Part shown: positions 22,601-33,269 of the stretch, piece after piece | Numbering within the stretch: the first letter of the stretch is position 1 | Layout: each line of letters opens with the position of its first letter | Source of the DNA: Ischnura elegans | Lineage: Eukaryota; Arthropoda; Insecta; Odonata; Coenagrionidae | Direction of reading: 5' to 3' | Length of the DNA: 64,000 nucleotides | Assembly (NCBI RefSeq): GCF_921293095.1 | Contig: NC_060247.1 | Location: forward strand, 110,503,111 to 110,567,110 | Program-made: the position numbers and the translations under genes | Notes under the pieces: model-generated | Databases searched by the model: none | Seen by the model: only the letters and a program-made list of their open reading frames with translations | What the model was told of the DNA's origin: nothing

Positions 22601-25600
22601 TCCAACCCGAATACCTCCATAGATATATATGCTACTAATTTAAATTTTATTCTCGATTTCCAGGACTTTTCATAGCATTTACAACGTTCACAGTCGCTGC
22701 ACCTCCGCCAGAACTGATAACTGAGAGCTTTCTGGAATGCCGGAGAAGAATAGCTGTGAGTTATGGATCAGAATCAAATTATGTGTCATTTTTATTTCAT
22801 GAGAGTGTCGCCTCTATCATTAAATTATAATTGCCACTGTAGACTTATTATTGACACCTTGTTCTTCTTGATTCCATTCACTATTCAGTGCGTTGGATGC
22901 TCAAGCATCGCTCTCTTTCCCGTTTAAATTGGACCCCATTATCTCAAAATTACAGTCCAATCTTCCAATCACGAAAATTGCAAAAGAGGAATTAAGCTTA
23001 TAAATCTGTTGTCAGCCATCGCGCACTAAAATGGGTTTACAAAAGTTGCCACTCGCGTCGATGACGGACATATAGATCCGAGTTTCACGATGAAAAATGG
23101 AGTAATTAGCGGTACTAAGCGAAATTTATATATGAGAGGGTGAGAATCCAAGGGATAAAAGTAATGATTTTCCTAAACAGAGCAAAGTACAGAAATTGAT
23201 AAACGTACAAAAATACTAAATATACAAAAACTTGGTTGCAAAGGAAAGGGAATCGCTATTTCTCAAAATTACAAACAAAGTAGGCAGTGAAAAATATTGT
23301 AAAAACTGTATCGCATTGCACTCATATTTTGAAAACCGATTACAATGCGAGCGAAGTGGAAACGGAAATCACCCTTGCATGATATTGGACCTCCTCTATT
23401 CAGTCTCCTTGCTTCCAATCTTTGATGTTTTGTCCCCATGAGCATTTTATTCTCCCTCTTGGGCGCTTTCCTTCATCTCTCCCTTCCAAGATCACACTGG
23501 AAAAATCGTAATTATTACCCTCTTGGAATGTGTCCCAGAGGTGATATTTTTGTCTTCTCTTCCTAAGAAGGCGATCTAGGCCTACTCTATGCACAACCTT
23601 AGTGTTTGAAACAAAGTTGATCCATGAAATTTTGGGAAGCCCTCTGAAGTTACTTTCAGTTGCCTCTGGTCTTTTCATTGATGTTTTCTTCATCCTTCAA
23701 CTTATAATTCTAAAGTTGATATCACCTACACCCTCCAGCAATTTATATTACCATGCTAGGTCTCTTTATTCAGTCAGCCTTTGATAGTGACGTGTAAACT
23801 TTGAATCCGATTTGAGCGAATGAAATTGTATGGAAAATATCTACAGCTGTTTTTATCTTATTACAATAATTTTTTACAAAGAGAACTCTTCAACAATCGA
23901 TGTGAAATTGGCGATAATGTATTCATTTCTGCGATTTGGTGTAGATGCTAATTCTTCTACATTCTGAAGAAATACTTCCAAATGATTTCTTGGGTGAAGT
24001 TTTTCGCGCTTAAATTAATGTCCGCAGCTCTAACATTTTCCCTTTTAAGTACTTAAAATGTAATGATGAGCGATGTTTTTTATTTATGATAAATTACTAC
24101 TCTGATTTTATCTCTCTTAAAATAAGAGTATACTACCGGGAATGCTGTTGCCTTAGTTCATATTAATTGGAATATTTTCACCATCTCAGATGATTCGAAA
24201 AGTGCCGGCACCATTGAACTGCGGATATTCTGCGGAACTGCGGATTGAATTTATTTTTAAAAAAACGTGGTTCAGACTTATAATTTAAATACGCCCTGAT
24301 ATATATGCATGCTGATTTCTTAAGGACTTACACTATTTAAATTAAATTCTCATGCAATATATTCGAGAACAATAGGATCGACCTGAACTTTTAATGAGTC
24401 GTAAAATACGTATAAAATGGGTCGTTAAAAATCGAAAATCGAAATAAAATAAATGACAAAACCACAACGTGTAGTCCAATTTTAACCCATGAATACTGTC
24501 AATTTGACTTTTGAAGAGAAGCTTTCATTTCATATGCATTATCAAATTTAAAAGACGCATTGCGAACAAACAGTCAAATAAATGTTAATTATTAATTGAT
24601 ACAATTATGAAATTTAAGTAAGGTAAAAATTTTTCAGGATCTTTCAGAGCCTGTAATACGATGTATCTCAAATGAATTCTCACCGGACAAGGAGTACAAA
24701 ACAAGAAGTCTTTACAACACAACTACTGCATGTATCCAATGCAAACATGTGTGCAGGTGAGCAGAGATACCTCATTACTTACTTGAGCGTTGCTGATTGA
24801 GATTTGTTGTCCTACTGCATGTAGTGTTTAAGTTAATGTCTGATTGATTATTCTACCCTCAGAGGACTTTTGATTTCACTTTCAGGAAAGAATAAAACTT
24901 TGCATGTTTCACAATAATTTATTCACTTGCGACCGGTTTCTATACGTCCACTCCCCACAGGCTGGGCCACCGATCACATAATATGCTCTAATTCAACCTG
25001 TCTTCTTCAGTATCTTGATTTCATGGAATTACAGTATTGTATTGCGCAAAGAATGCTTATGCCATACTTGAATCTTTCTTCCAGGAGACGAGTGCAGATA
25101 AAAGAGTGTCTGAGACAAGGAGTCAAAACTATGAAGAGAGTCTCCAATAGAGCAAAGACTATGCTTCCATCCAGCGTGTATATGGTTGATACAATCGCAA
25201 ATTATTTCTGTGAAAACGAAGAGGAAATGTTTCTTGGTAATTGGTGATACCTACGTTATTGGATCACTGAAAAGATAACTTCCAATCTGAAGAGAAATTT
25301 CAGCAACACGCCATTACATTTTGAGCGCATTTCTTCATATATGGGATAAAAAGGCGATATTCTATTTGGTTTGTCTCTTTATGTATCTAACTTTCCTCAC
25401 TTTCACGTCAATTTACAGAGCACCATGCAATGTAACATGATTTCAAAGGCAGTTTTAGGTTCGGTATGTAATGCCTTTTCCAAAAGCATTGATGATGACC
25501 AGATCTATAATCCACGAACTTGGTCTGAGGCTTTGTTTGTCTAGCCAATGCCAATTCTTTTTGTGATTTTCAGCGAATTTGGAGAAATAACTTCATTAAT

Positions 25601-28600
25601 TTTGATTGTGATTTTAAATATCTTTCATCTACTTTTCAGGCCTAACCGACGAAGACATGAGTTGTTTCCGCGATAGTTGGGGATATTGTAATCCATGTTT
25701 AGACTTCATCCATAACATGGAAGCTGTTGTGCTCTGCGATTTGGAAGATTCTTATTTTGCTAATCTGTATACGATGGAATACGTGTGCAAGTAAGTATAC
25801 ACTTATAACATTGAAATATAGCATTGAATGGATGGTCCTGACGACCGACTCACGCTTTGGAAATCTTTGGTGTGATCGATTGATGACCAGAATCACCCCG
25901 ACGAACGATACAACCTTTTTTGGGCATTTCTGACCGATTCAGTCGTCCGCGACACCGAAGTCGGTCGTGACTGGCCTAGGTGATGGCCGATTTTGGTCTT
26001 CATTGACATAAGTAGTGACCGGCGATCGATTCTTTGCGATTGACTTATTTAATTGGAAGGTGAACGCTGATCGATATCACTGAACTACCGGCTCTGGTAA
26101 TTCTGGTAGAAATATGCTAAAAACAACTAAGTTAAAAGCATGGCCCATGTGTGCTATAGTGGAGTCAAAGGTCAAATTTTAATATTTTCCAGCTATAGTA
26201 AATCAATTAGCGATAGTTAAATCAAGTATCGAAAGGAACAAACGATACAACCTTTTTTGGGTACTTCCGACTGAATCAGTCGTTCGTGAGAGAGACTATG
26301 GCGGGGTGGGGCAGCATGCGTAGCAAGGTTTTCGGGTTGACCTCCGCGTCGATTCATTTTCATGACGAAAGTTTCGCCGGCGTTGCAGCTGGCGTCTTCA
26401 GGTTCGAAGTGTTTGATGCAGATTACATATTAATGCCTACCTTTGTGTAGTCATTTAGACTCTTATAATCTGTATTTATAGCCTGAATCACATGATTAAT
26501 TTTTCAATCCATCCAGAGGCACATCTCCAGCGATCTCTTCAATGATGTTGGAAAAAAAAATTACCACCATTGGCGATAATTTTTCGCAACTGCTCGGGAA
26601 ATGGAAATCCCATCCCTTCTCCCATCCTTCGGCACGTCCCTTTTTCCGTCGCTGAAACGATCGCTGACACCTTCCTTCAGTCAATTAGAACAGACGGTAG
26701 CTAAAAGCAATTGTAACGCCACGTTTCCCTTTCAATTTAATGACAGTTTTAAATACGGAAAATGATGGAATAAGTTATGATAAATGGGACGGAGGGAATG
26801 GCTCAGAAAATGATGGGTCTAACCATCTCTTTTTTGGTCCCTGAAATTCTATCGGTGGAGCTATCATTCTGAGGGACGCAAAAAAGTGAACGTGTAATTT
26901 AGCCTTAAAGTAACGTCCATTAGTTACGTGAGGTGTTTTTTTGCGCTTTTTGGACAGTCCCAATCTCCTGTGAGTTATCGAGAGATTTCCCCCTCGAGAG
27001 ATCGAGGGATATCCCCCTCGCCCTATCCAACGAAATGATGGGTGGATTTTTCTCTTCTCTTTAATAGGAAAATCCACCAAAATCGTCGGCACATTAATGG
27101 CTGATGCCTGGTTTCGCTATTAGGTGGGCCGTTTCCGCTTCTATAGATAGATGGATAGATAGAAAGATTATTTATTATTCTAGGACTGATGTCCTCTCAG
27201 AACAAAACAATTCACAAAGCATATATACATACTTCAATATATTTGCTCAATTTCTCATTGTGAAGAGTAATAGAGAAAAAAAAATATTATACAATATCCA
27301 ATCAGTGATACAAGTTTTATACAATGTATACAACGGTAAGACATACAATTTAAAATCAAAATTACAGCGTGGCGGTAAGCAATAAGCTATACACCTTTGA
27401 CTTAAATAATTTCAGAGACCGAATTTCTTTCACACTTTTAGGCAACTCGTTCCAGAAATTTGACCCAACAACCTGGAAAGATTTCTGGAAAGAAGTTGTG
27501 CGATGGGCGGGATAGTATTCAAAATTTATATCTGATCTCGTGGTAATCGAAGTAGTTTGTTGCTTAATTTTAAATAGCGTATATAAGTAATCGGGCTGTT
27601 CGTGACGAAACAGTGAGTAGAGAAAAGCTGCTAGGAAATATTTCCGGCGTTTTTTAGTTTGAAGCCAACCAATATTTTTAAGGTAGGGTGAAATATGGGT
27701 ATCTCTTCGGATGTTGAACACAAACCTTACGCAGGAGTTAAGAACTATTCTTCGCTTTTACAGCGGTGAGGTGTTTACCCCGTCCCTTCCCTTCCAAACC
27801 TATCCCTTTCCCAGAGGCGTCGACGGGCTCCTATCGCGGCGGCGCCTCTTTCCTTGTTCCTTCCCATCCAAACCCCTCCCCGGGAGCGCGGGCGTACAAG
27901 TAAATTTGAAGTAAAATTTTGTGAAAACTCTACATAGGTACGGGAAAGTATAGGTTCATGATAAAATAAGAACGATTTTTGAAAAAAAAAAACGCCTGAA
28001 ACTGTCTAGATGGCCCCCGGGATCTATGGTACCAACATCGCAGCACGACGACCACAATATTGATTTCGCTTAAGTTACGCAAATATATTTAATTGTCCGG
28101 CTTTTACATACGCTTAACATATGTTTTGTTTATAAATAAATATATCTATTTGGGATTTCTCAATTTAGATTGTGAACAGTAGGCCAAGGTGTATCATCAA
28201 CAGTTCAGTGTGTAAAGGTTCGATGCAGTGTTGAAATTAGTCGACTAGATTACTCTAAATACCTTGTTTAAAATCATTATTCACGTTTGCATTTTGCTGG
28301 TGCGAAATTGTGCTTAATTTCAGTCCTATATTTAATTGTGTTTAAAAAATTTTCGCAACTCATCTGCGTAAGTAATAAGTAGCCCGAGTTATTCACTTGA
28401 CTTCAGCTATTGCCGCTCCAACAGCCTTCAGCGATGGATGTTACACATCTCGGACATGATGATTGGGGCGCTCGAATTCAGATAATCATGAGTTTGGCCT
28501 CATAATAATAAAGATGAAATAAAATTGCTTCGAAGCGTATAAGTGACGTGACTATTTTTTTATTTATCAAATCACTTGTACTGATTCGAGTGTAACTACT

Positions 28601-28845
28601 CATATCCACGACTTTACTGCTTGACAATTGTAAATTTATGAGAACTGCGAATAACACATCCGACAATGCATTTAATAACTCAAATCTTTTCTTACAGGAA
28701 TTCGGTCGATTTTTTTGATTGCTCAAGTAACTTTACTTCGGCATGTTCAAACCGATTAGCATCGACTTTTGCTACATTAAAATCGACATTATTGACCTCC
28801 GCTTCCTGTGAACAATATTATGAGCTGACTAATGATATATGGTGA
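19681..28845 (+). CDS. Gene B: secreted Cys-rich protein, 27-kDa haemolymph glycoprotein-like
   Basis: Exons 19681-19711, 22664-22755, 24638-24756, 25085-25236, 25640-25790 and 28698-28845; intron phases 1, 0, 2, 1, 2; 693 bp, 230 residues. The ATG starts MASTIQLFIFG, and with exon 2 gives a signal peptide ending near FTVAAPP. The mature part has about 15 Cys: ECRRR and RCISNE, then ACIQCKHVCR, ECLRQG, NYFCENEEEMFLG, SCFRDSWGYCNPC, VVLCD, YVCK, DCSSN, ACSN and a C-terminal SC. N-glycosylation sequons NTT and NFT are present. The layout resembles DUF1397 27-kDa haemolymph glycoproteins, which are secreted into insect haemolymph and whose function is poorly known; other secreted Cys-rich families remain possible. 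B is intact and is closest to gene D. Poly(A) signal AATAAA at 28968-28973. Confidence 0.8.
19980..20225. repeat. GC-richer insertion in intron 1 of gene B
   Basis: Compared with the duplicate at 20990-21140 and with D at 46230-46380, about 245 bp are extra here, beginning near ACACGTAACCTGCAC and ending near GAAGGTATCGTC. An unclassified insertion is likely. Confidence 0.4.
20760..21340 (+). pseudogene. Duplicated exon 1 region of gene B with dead splice donor
   Basis: Within intron 1 of gene B, 20830-20860 repeats exon 1 (MASTRLLFIF). It is followed by TCGAGTAATC where real exon 1 has GTGAGTAATC, so the GT donor is lost. The following 480 bp match the start of intron 1 of B (from 19712) and of D (from 46090). 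The copy is closer to exon 1 of D than to that of B. Confidence 0.75.
21735..22165 (+). mobile_element. mariner transposase relic, internally deleted
   Basis: Translation gives RRIAAKFIPRLLTPDQKVVR, the region before the first catalytic block of mariner transposases. It then joins almost directly to LPSYSPDIAPCNFLLFLRK, the block around the third acidic residue, and ends with CISANGEYFEGD. The part between, with the first two catalytic Asp residues, is missing. The sequence ends with GGGATCCCCCCTCGTA, like a mariner 3' end. It lies in intron 1 of gene B. Confidence 0.8.
22525..22625 (-). mobile_element. LINE C-terminal fragment, very short
   Basis: Read on the - strand, SFEVWWCGRMVKIKRID resembles the AFEMWCWRRM..I.W.D segment of RTE-type LINEs. 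A related short piece lies at 48920-49000 upstream of exon 2 of gene D. Confidence 0.4.
22865..23120 (+). repeat. Interspersed repeat shared by introns of B, C and D
   Basis: Landmarks are ACACCTTGTTCTTCTT, CACTATTCAGTGCG, AAATGGGTTTACAAAA and CGAGTTTCACG. Copies: here, 49255-49515 (intron 2 of D, same position) and 38480-38760 (intron 3 of C). Confidence 0.55.
23400..23700 (-). mobile_element. RTE-type LINE C-terminal remnant in intron 2 of gene B
   Basis: The - strand gives ISWINFVSNTKVVHRVG, YHLWDTFQEGN, VILEGRDEGKRPRGRIK and NIKDWKQ. These match in order the C-terminal IxWxDxxxNEEVLxRxG, HxxR, EGkxxGkRxRGR and dIxdW segments of RTE-like LINEs. The counterpart in gene D is at 50265-50560. 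Confidence 0.65.
25270..25540 (+). mobile_element. SINE family 1, headless copy in intron 4 of gene B
   Basis: Reverse orientation relative to the copy at 19050-19360: CTTTCACGTCAATTTACAGA, then ATGCCTTTTCCAAAAGC and ATGATGACCAGATCTA. The matching copy is at 56150-56420 in intron 4 of D. Confidence 0.6.
26364..26402 (-). ncRNA. Hammerhead-ribozyme-like core motif
   Basis: On the - strand: CTGAAGAC, a GCC...GGC stem with an 11-nt loop, GAAAC, then TTTC and GTC. This gives the CUGANGA and GAA strands of a hammerhead core plus a possible 2-bp stem III before GUC. One extra pyrimidine separates CUGANGA from stem II, so it is not canonical, and no strong stem I is visible. Lies in intron 5 of gene B. 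Confidence 0.35.
27010..27905 (-). mobile_element. GC-rich SINE-like retroposon, copy 1, interrupted by a LINE
   Basis: 27010-27146 and 27764-27905 together match the uninterrupted copies at 30177-30497 and 47838-48180. The terminal hairpin GGTGGATTTTTC...GAAAATCCACC (27033-27078) is conserved. The strand follows the reading in which the AT-rich hairpin end is 3'. The end beyond 27905 is truncated. Confidence 0.65.
27147..27752 (-). mobile_element. CR1/jockey-type LINE 3' end with target duplication
   Basis: The - strand frame 27721-27362 ends with SFQKSFQVVGSNFWNELPKS and LKLFKSKVYSLL, the usual C-terminus of CR1/jockey-type ORF2 (FWNxLP, then FKxxL). The element ends (left side) in a (TCTA)n tail. 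Flanks CGCTTCTATAG (27136-27146) and CGCTTTTACAG (27753-27763) are an 11-bp target duplication with two mismatches inside the SINE-like element. Confidence 0.8.
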
Positions 28846-29765
28846 ATTTTTGATGATAGGTATGTGTTTCTTCACGACAGTTTCCTGTAATGAGAAAGAT
28901 TGGACAAAATGGTGCTAAAATTACATCACTTAATTTTAATTTTGTTTATTGTGTTTTTGGTTCAGACAATAAATTTTCACGATATTTTTACATCAAGATT
29001 TATTTACTCATAGGGGTAACCAAGGGTACTGCCGTCCACCTCACCCTCCCATGAATGAATTTACTGGCATACTTCATTCGCATCCTGTTGAATTGAAATA
29101 TATCTCAATAAAGGTCTGTTGTTCGAGAACAAGATCTCCCAGAGACAAATACTGTTGAAATTTATGCTGTTCATATTGTTTTATTTTCTTATGAAGTACT
29201 ACTACACGTTCACGATACCTAGGACGTGATACCTATAACATAATTCTTTTGTTTATCACCTTTGAGAAATTGCAAATTAGAACAAATACTGGCTACCCCA
29301 TGGACCAGTCCCGCCTCTAATGTAATATTATGATTACTTACTTTCTCGGGAATAGCATATCTGTTAAAGCATTTATAAAACTTAATGATTATTCAATGTC
29401 TCGGGAACAGCATAAGTTGCTCTTATTTTTTTAAAATTTGTGGTCTTTTTATTATGGTTCCTTTTTGCAGTAGAAATTTTTTATTTCTTAAGTTAATAAT
29501 ACAAGATATTTTGTGTCAAATCCGGCTTGGAGATATCCGTTTGCCTATTTTTTACTTATGTTTGATCCATTTGACGTTTTGTAATAAACGAAATGTTAAA
29601 ATATTACACATAGACATTTGTAAAAATTCAATGGTTTTCATTATTAAAATTTTCTATTTTTGAAATTAATTTTCCTGCTAATTTTGCTGTATAATTTTGT
29701 TCTTATGAATTTTATTTTCCTTAACAATAAATATTTTCTATCTATCGTATTCCCTATGATTATTT
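28846..29765 (+). other. 3' flank of gene B
   Basis: AATAAA at 28968-28973 is the likely poly(A) signal. The stretch is colinear with the flank of gene D (60919-61760), with shared landmarks AGGGGTAACCAAGGGTAC and CTGGCTACCCCATGGAC. It marks the right limit of the B/D duplicated segment. Confidence 0.65.
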
Positions 29766-29769
29766 CAAA

Positions 29770-30070
29770 TACAGAGTGTTTCAGGAGGAACCTACAACAC
29801 TTCAGGAGGTGGTATGGGACACAATTCTAAGCAGTTTTCGTCCCATTAACATGGGGTGGAACTTCCTTAGTTACCGAGCTATGGCAACGCAAAAATTTTT
29901 TGGTTTCACTTTTCAGTTGAGCTCCCGGCGGAGGCAAACATTTTTCAGAGATCACCCAATACCTGCTTGGGTGCAGAATGGAAATCATATGAAGTACAGC
30001 GCTCTTTCCGTCGGACGGGACGTTAAGATGTCGTCCTCTTGGCGCCTTTCTTTAAGAGCAGGTTATTAAA
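29770..30070 (+). repeat. Interspersed repeat beginning AGAGTGTTTCAGGAGGAAC
   Basis: A partial reverse-orientation relative lies at 30595-30690 (GTACTTCAGCAGATATCCATTCTGCAC against GTGCAGAATGGAAATC-ATGAAGTAC). The 97-codon ORF inside has no family features. Confidence 0.45.
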
Positions 30071-30176
30071 TGGCATTTTATGATTTTCAATAAAATGTTG
30101 ACCATACTACTATCGGCCAAAAAAAAAAAGATAGATCGCTGAACTTTTGGGTGAAAATTTACTGTAGCTCCATAGG

Positions 30177-30497
30177 AATCTACCGATTCGATCGATAGAT
30201 TTTTCTTCCTTATAGGAAAATCTACTAGAATTGGTAGAATATTAATAGCGTAAGCTTGGTTTCGTTAGTAGTAGGACCCGCCCGCCTTGTGACGGTGCGG
30301 GACTCCTCGTCCCCGCCCTTCCTCTCCCGTCCTTTCCCTGGAGGCGTCGTCGGGCTCTCATCGCGGCGATGCCTCCAATCCTTTTCCCTTCCTCTGCCCT
30401 CCCCCTCTCGAGAGGCACGGTCGTATAAGTCTCCGACTTGGTTACCGGTCCTCGAGAGCGTATCCTTTGCGGGGCCCGCCCTGGGACCCCCGAACCC
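30177..30497 (-). mobile_element. GC-rich SINE-like retroposon, copy 2, perfect target duplication
   Basis: A 321-bp element flanked by a perfect 16-bp direct repeat ACTGTAGCTCCATAGG (30161-30176 and 30498-30513). One end is an AT-rich hairpin (CTACCGATTC...AGATTTTTC / GAAAATCT...GAATTGGTAG); the rest is GC-rich. There is no ORF with family features. Target duplications of this length indicate LINE-type retroposition. I do not see a clear tRNA, 7SL or 5S head. Confidence 0.7.
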
Positions 30498-30789
30498 ACT
30501 GTAGCTCCATAGGGTCCTATATTATATCGTGGCACTCCTTGTCTATTCGACTACAATAATAAATCATTAAACAGCGTTTTAACGCGATCATCTCATTCGA
30601 CGGGCAGGGTTCCGTACTTCAGCAGATATCCATTCTGCACTCAAGCATTCATAAGAATGGATGGGGACTTTTCACGATTTCATTGGAGTGGTATCCTTAA
30701 CGTTCATGCTAATTTTCAGCTTGTTGGGAATTTGTGCCAGGGTACCCCAAATTTTTTGGGCTAATTTGACTGGGCGATATATGATTTAA

Positions 30790-31745
30790 TATGTTGGTAA
30801 GTTTCCTTCATTTTGAGCCGCATGAAGGCAAAAAATGAAATTAAATGACCGGAATAAAAGAACGTAATACGAATTTAAATGCAAGAATTCCGATAAAGTA
30901 AAATAATACCGTGAAATGTTCACGGAAAACGAGCCCAGTGCATGATATCTCATAATATTCCTACTGCACTAATTTTTTATCATTAATATCAATATAAAAA
31001 TTTTACTATGATTTGCAACAATTACGTGTTACGTTCATATCATTGACATTCCCTGTCACAGATGAGTACTTGCTGTTGGAAATCTTCACACAGATCAAAA
31101 CTCTAATAGCGTGGAGTAAATTTGAATAATTTGTTAGATACGATTTTTTCAATCCATTTGTAATTCCAGCAATACATTAAGAAATACTGCCTTATAGCTG
31201 ATAAATTCCGGCACCAATGCTTGGGGCGACTATTATATGGGGATGGATTTAGTGAAGTCGAAATTTTTGTATGATTATTTTCCAGAGAGCAATAGTGATG
31301 ATTCAATCATTAGACTATTACTTATCATAATTAATAAGGTCACACTTAATGACTTGTGATTTATTGATTGTAAATCTACAGGATTACACCTGGAATTGAA
31401 AAAGGAGGCACCAACTAAGGTTCACAAAAGTATGCATCATAAAAGCAATGCAATTGCACGCCAAATTTAGAAATCAATCATAATATCTTTTTCGGTTTGA
31501 ATACAAGGTGTTAGTATCCTAACATTAGATACTTCAGCCAAATGGCCGTATTCTCAGTGCAAATAAGACGCTGACTCTTAGGTGTTTATATGCACCATTC
31601 ATTTTTTTCTGTGATGACTTGGTCAACTGTATGCAGTTCAGGAATCAGAGGTTAAAAACTAGGTCATAAATATGCTCAGAGTTTTCACTATACTTGCTGA
31701 GAATGTTGCAGCGTGTTTCTTGCAGTTATCAAAAAAATAAGTTAT
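30790..31745 (-). pseudogene. Inverted fragment of a gene-A-type copy: exon 6 plus 3' flank
   Basis: Read on the - strand, 31745-31623 aligns with exon 6 of gene A: AGTATAGTGAAAACTCTGAG against AATATAGTGAAAACTCTAAG, ending at CATACAGTTGA against CATACAACTGA. A TAG in frame soon after SIVKTLSIF, indels and the lack of an acceptor show decay. The 3' flank continues colinear with 5830-6130 and with 9209-9516 plus 11546-12030. No exon 1-5 remnant was found beyond 31745. Confidence 0.7.
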
Positions 31746-33195
31746 AATCAAAAAAATATGCTATGAATTAATAATTGCTTAATTTATGCATCAGATTTGT
31801 CTCACAGCGAAAGTGAAACGTTTTTCGTTTTTGGTGATAGAAATATTTTTCTAAAAATTATTTTTGTTTCTCATCAATCGTATTTGAAATTCTAAAAAAT
31901 GTTAGGGGTCGCAGGCAGTTATTTTCTTCTTTTCGAGAACAAGTGGATTTTAGAAAAAATTATTTTTATTCTCAATATTTTATTAGACTTTTTAGTTTTG
32001 TTACAGAGGACTTTTGAAATCGATTAAAATTTTTAGTAAAATTACCAAGTGGTTGTCTCAAATATTGTCTTTAATGCCCGGAATTGATGACAATTACTAT
32101 AATTTCTATCAGCAAGTAAAGTTATCTTACCTATTGAAAACAATACTAGAGCCAGCTTGGATGGTAAAAAAGGATGATTTTTAAATTATACAAGCACATT
32201 AAATCAAGTAAGAGATTATTATTATTGTCATAATTGCTGTATTTACTTCCGTTCACTTCATTTTTTAATCAATAAAAAGAACATTTGTTTCCATTTACCT
32301 TTAATTAACTTGAGGGAGTCTTTTCTAGCATTCTTCTAATAGAATCGTAATTAAGAACGGAAGTGGTTAAGGGGGGTCGGTTAGCAGAGGAGTAGGCTGG
32401 CAGGGGGTTAGGTTATCAGGGGTTTGCTGGAGGTGGGGGGAGGATATAGTTGTAGGGATGAGTCAATTCCACCGTTTTTCGATTCCTATTCTAATATCGA
32501 TTCTTTCAAATCGAATCTCAATTATCGATTCCAATTCCATCCACTCTTATTGATACTAGCAGCTAGGCTATTGATTTATCAGTGGTGTTGCCGTCATTTT
32601 ATTAAAGAATTGAAATTCATGGACACAAGTCAAGGACCGCTTCTCCCGCCAACCTTATCTCATCGCTCTTTTTGCCCAACTGTTCCGTCAATAAAATAAC
32701 AAGGACGATTAAATGGCCCAAAAAGTGTATTTATTAAAAAATAGAAAATTAGTATATAAGTAATGTTCCTCAGCTTAAGTAATACAATGAACATTTTAAC
32801 TGTTCCAGAGATGAATTGTTTACTTAATAATGTACAGCGCATAATGCATGCGGTGAGTGCCAGCCTTTATGCCCAAAGCTTATGGCCAATTTTCAAAATA
32901 TTTATCTTCCTGGAATAGGAATTCACTTTAAGCGATCGATTCTAGATTCCGATTCCGTGCCCGAGAATCGGTGGATGCGAGAATCGTCATTTGAAATCGA
33001 CTCATCATCATCATCGTTGGATGCCATCTTTTCCGTTAAGAGGCTGCTATTTTCAAGATTAGTTCGCCCTCAACCTCACAAGGTCACAACTTCGATAATG
33101 AAGGGGCGACATTTCCTCCTCGCAGAGGATCAGTTTTATGAGTTCATGAGACGCGCAGAAAGGGCACTTGAATCAGTTTGCAGGACACCGGAGTG
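31746..33195. other. Spacer upstream of gene C with GATTC-rich foldback sequence
   Basis: Mostly AT-rich. 32470-32545 and 32935-33010 hold reiterated CGATTCC/GAATCG-type sequence in opposite senses, suggesting a foldback element. The 107-codon ORF at 32882-33205 runs through it and shows no family feature, so it is not called as a gene. Confidence 0.35.
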
Positions 33196-33200
33196 CGTCG

Positions 33201-33234
33201 CATAAATTGTCTTCGACGAATTATTCCGTCACTC
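33201..33234 (+). promoter_or_regulatory. Candidate core promoter of gene C
   Basis: TATA-like CATAAATT at 33201-33208 and initiator-like TCACTC at 33229-33234, at near-standard spacing, about 35 bp before the ATG. Confidence 0.35.
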
Positions 33235-33269
33235 ATTCTTCTACATTGGATTGAGATTTGCCGATCGAA

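Noticed and set aside
29385-29663. 92-codon hydrophobic ORF in the 3' flank of gene B
   Set aside because: AT-rich, Phe/Ile-rich, and not conserved as a frame in the paralogous flank of gene D.
30242-30535. Arg/Gly-rich ORFs on both strands
   Set aside because: They are translations of the GC-rich SINE-like element; the same happens at 47916-48300.
32882-33205. 107-codon ORF just before gene C
   Set aside because: Runs through GATTC-rich foldback sequence and overlaps the putative promoter of gene C; no family features.
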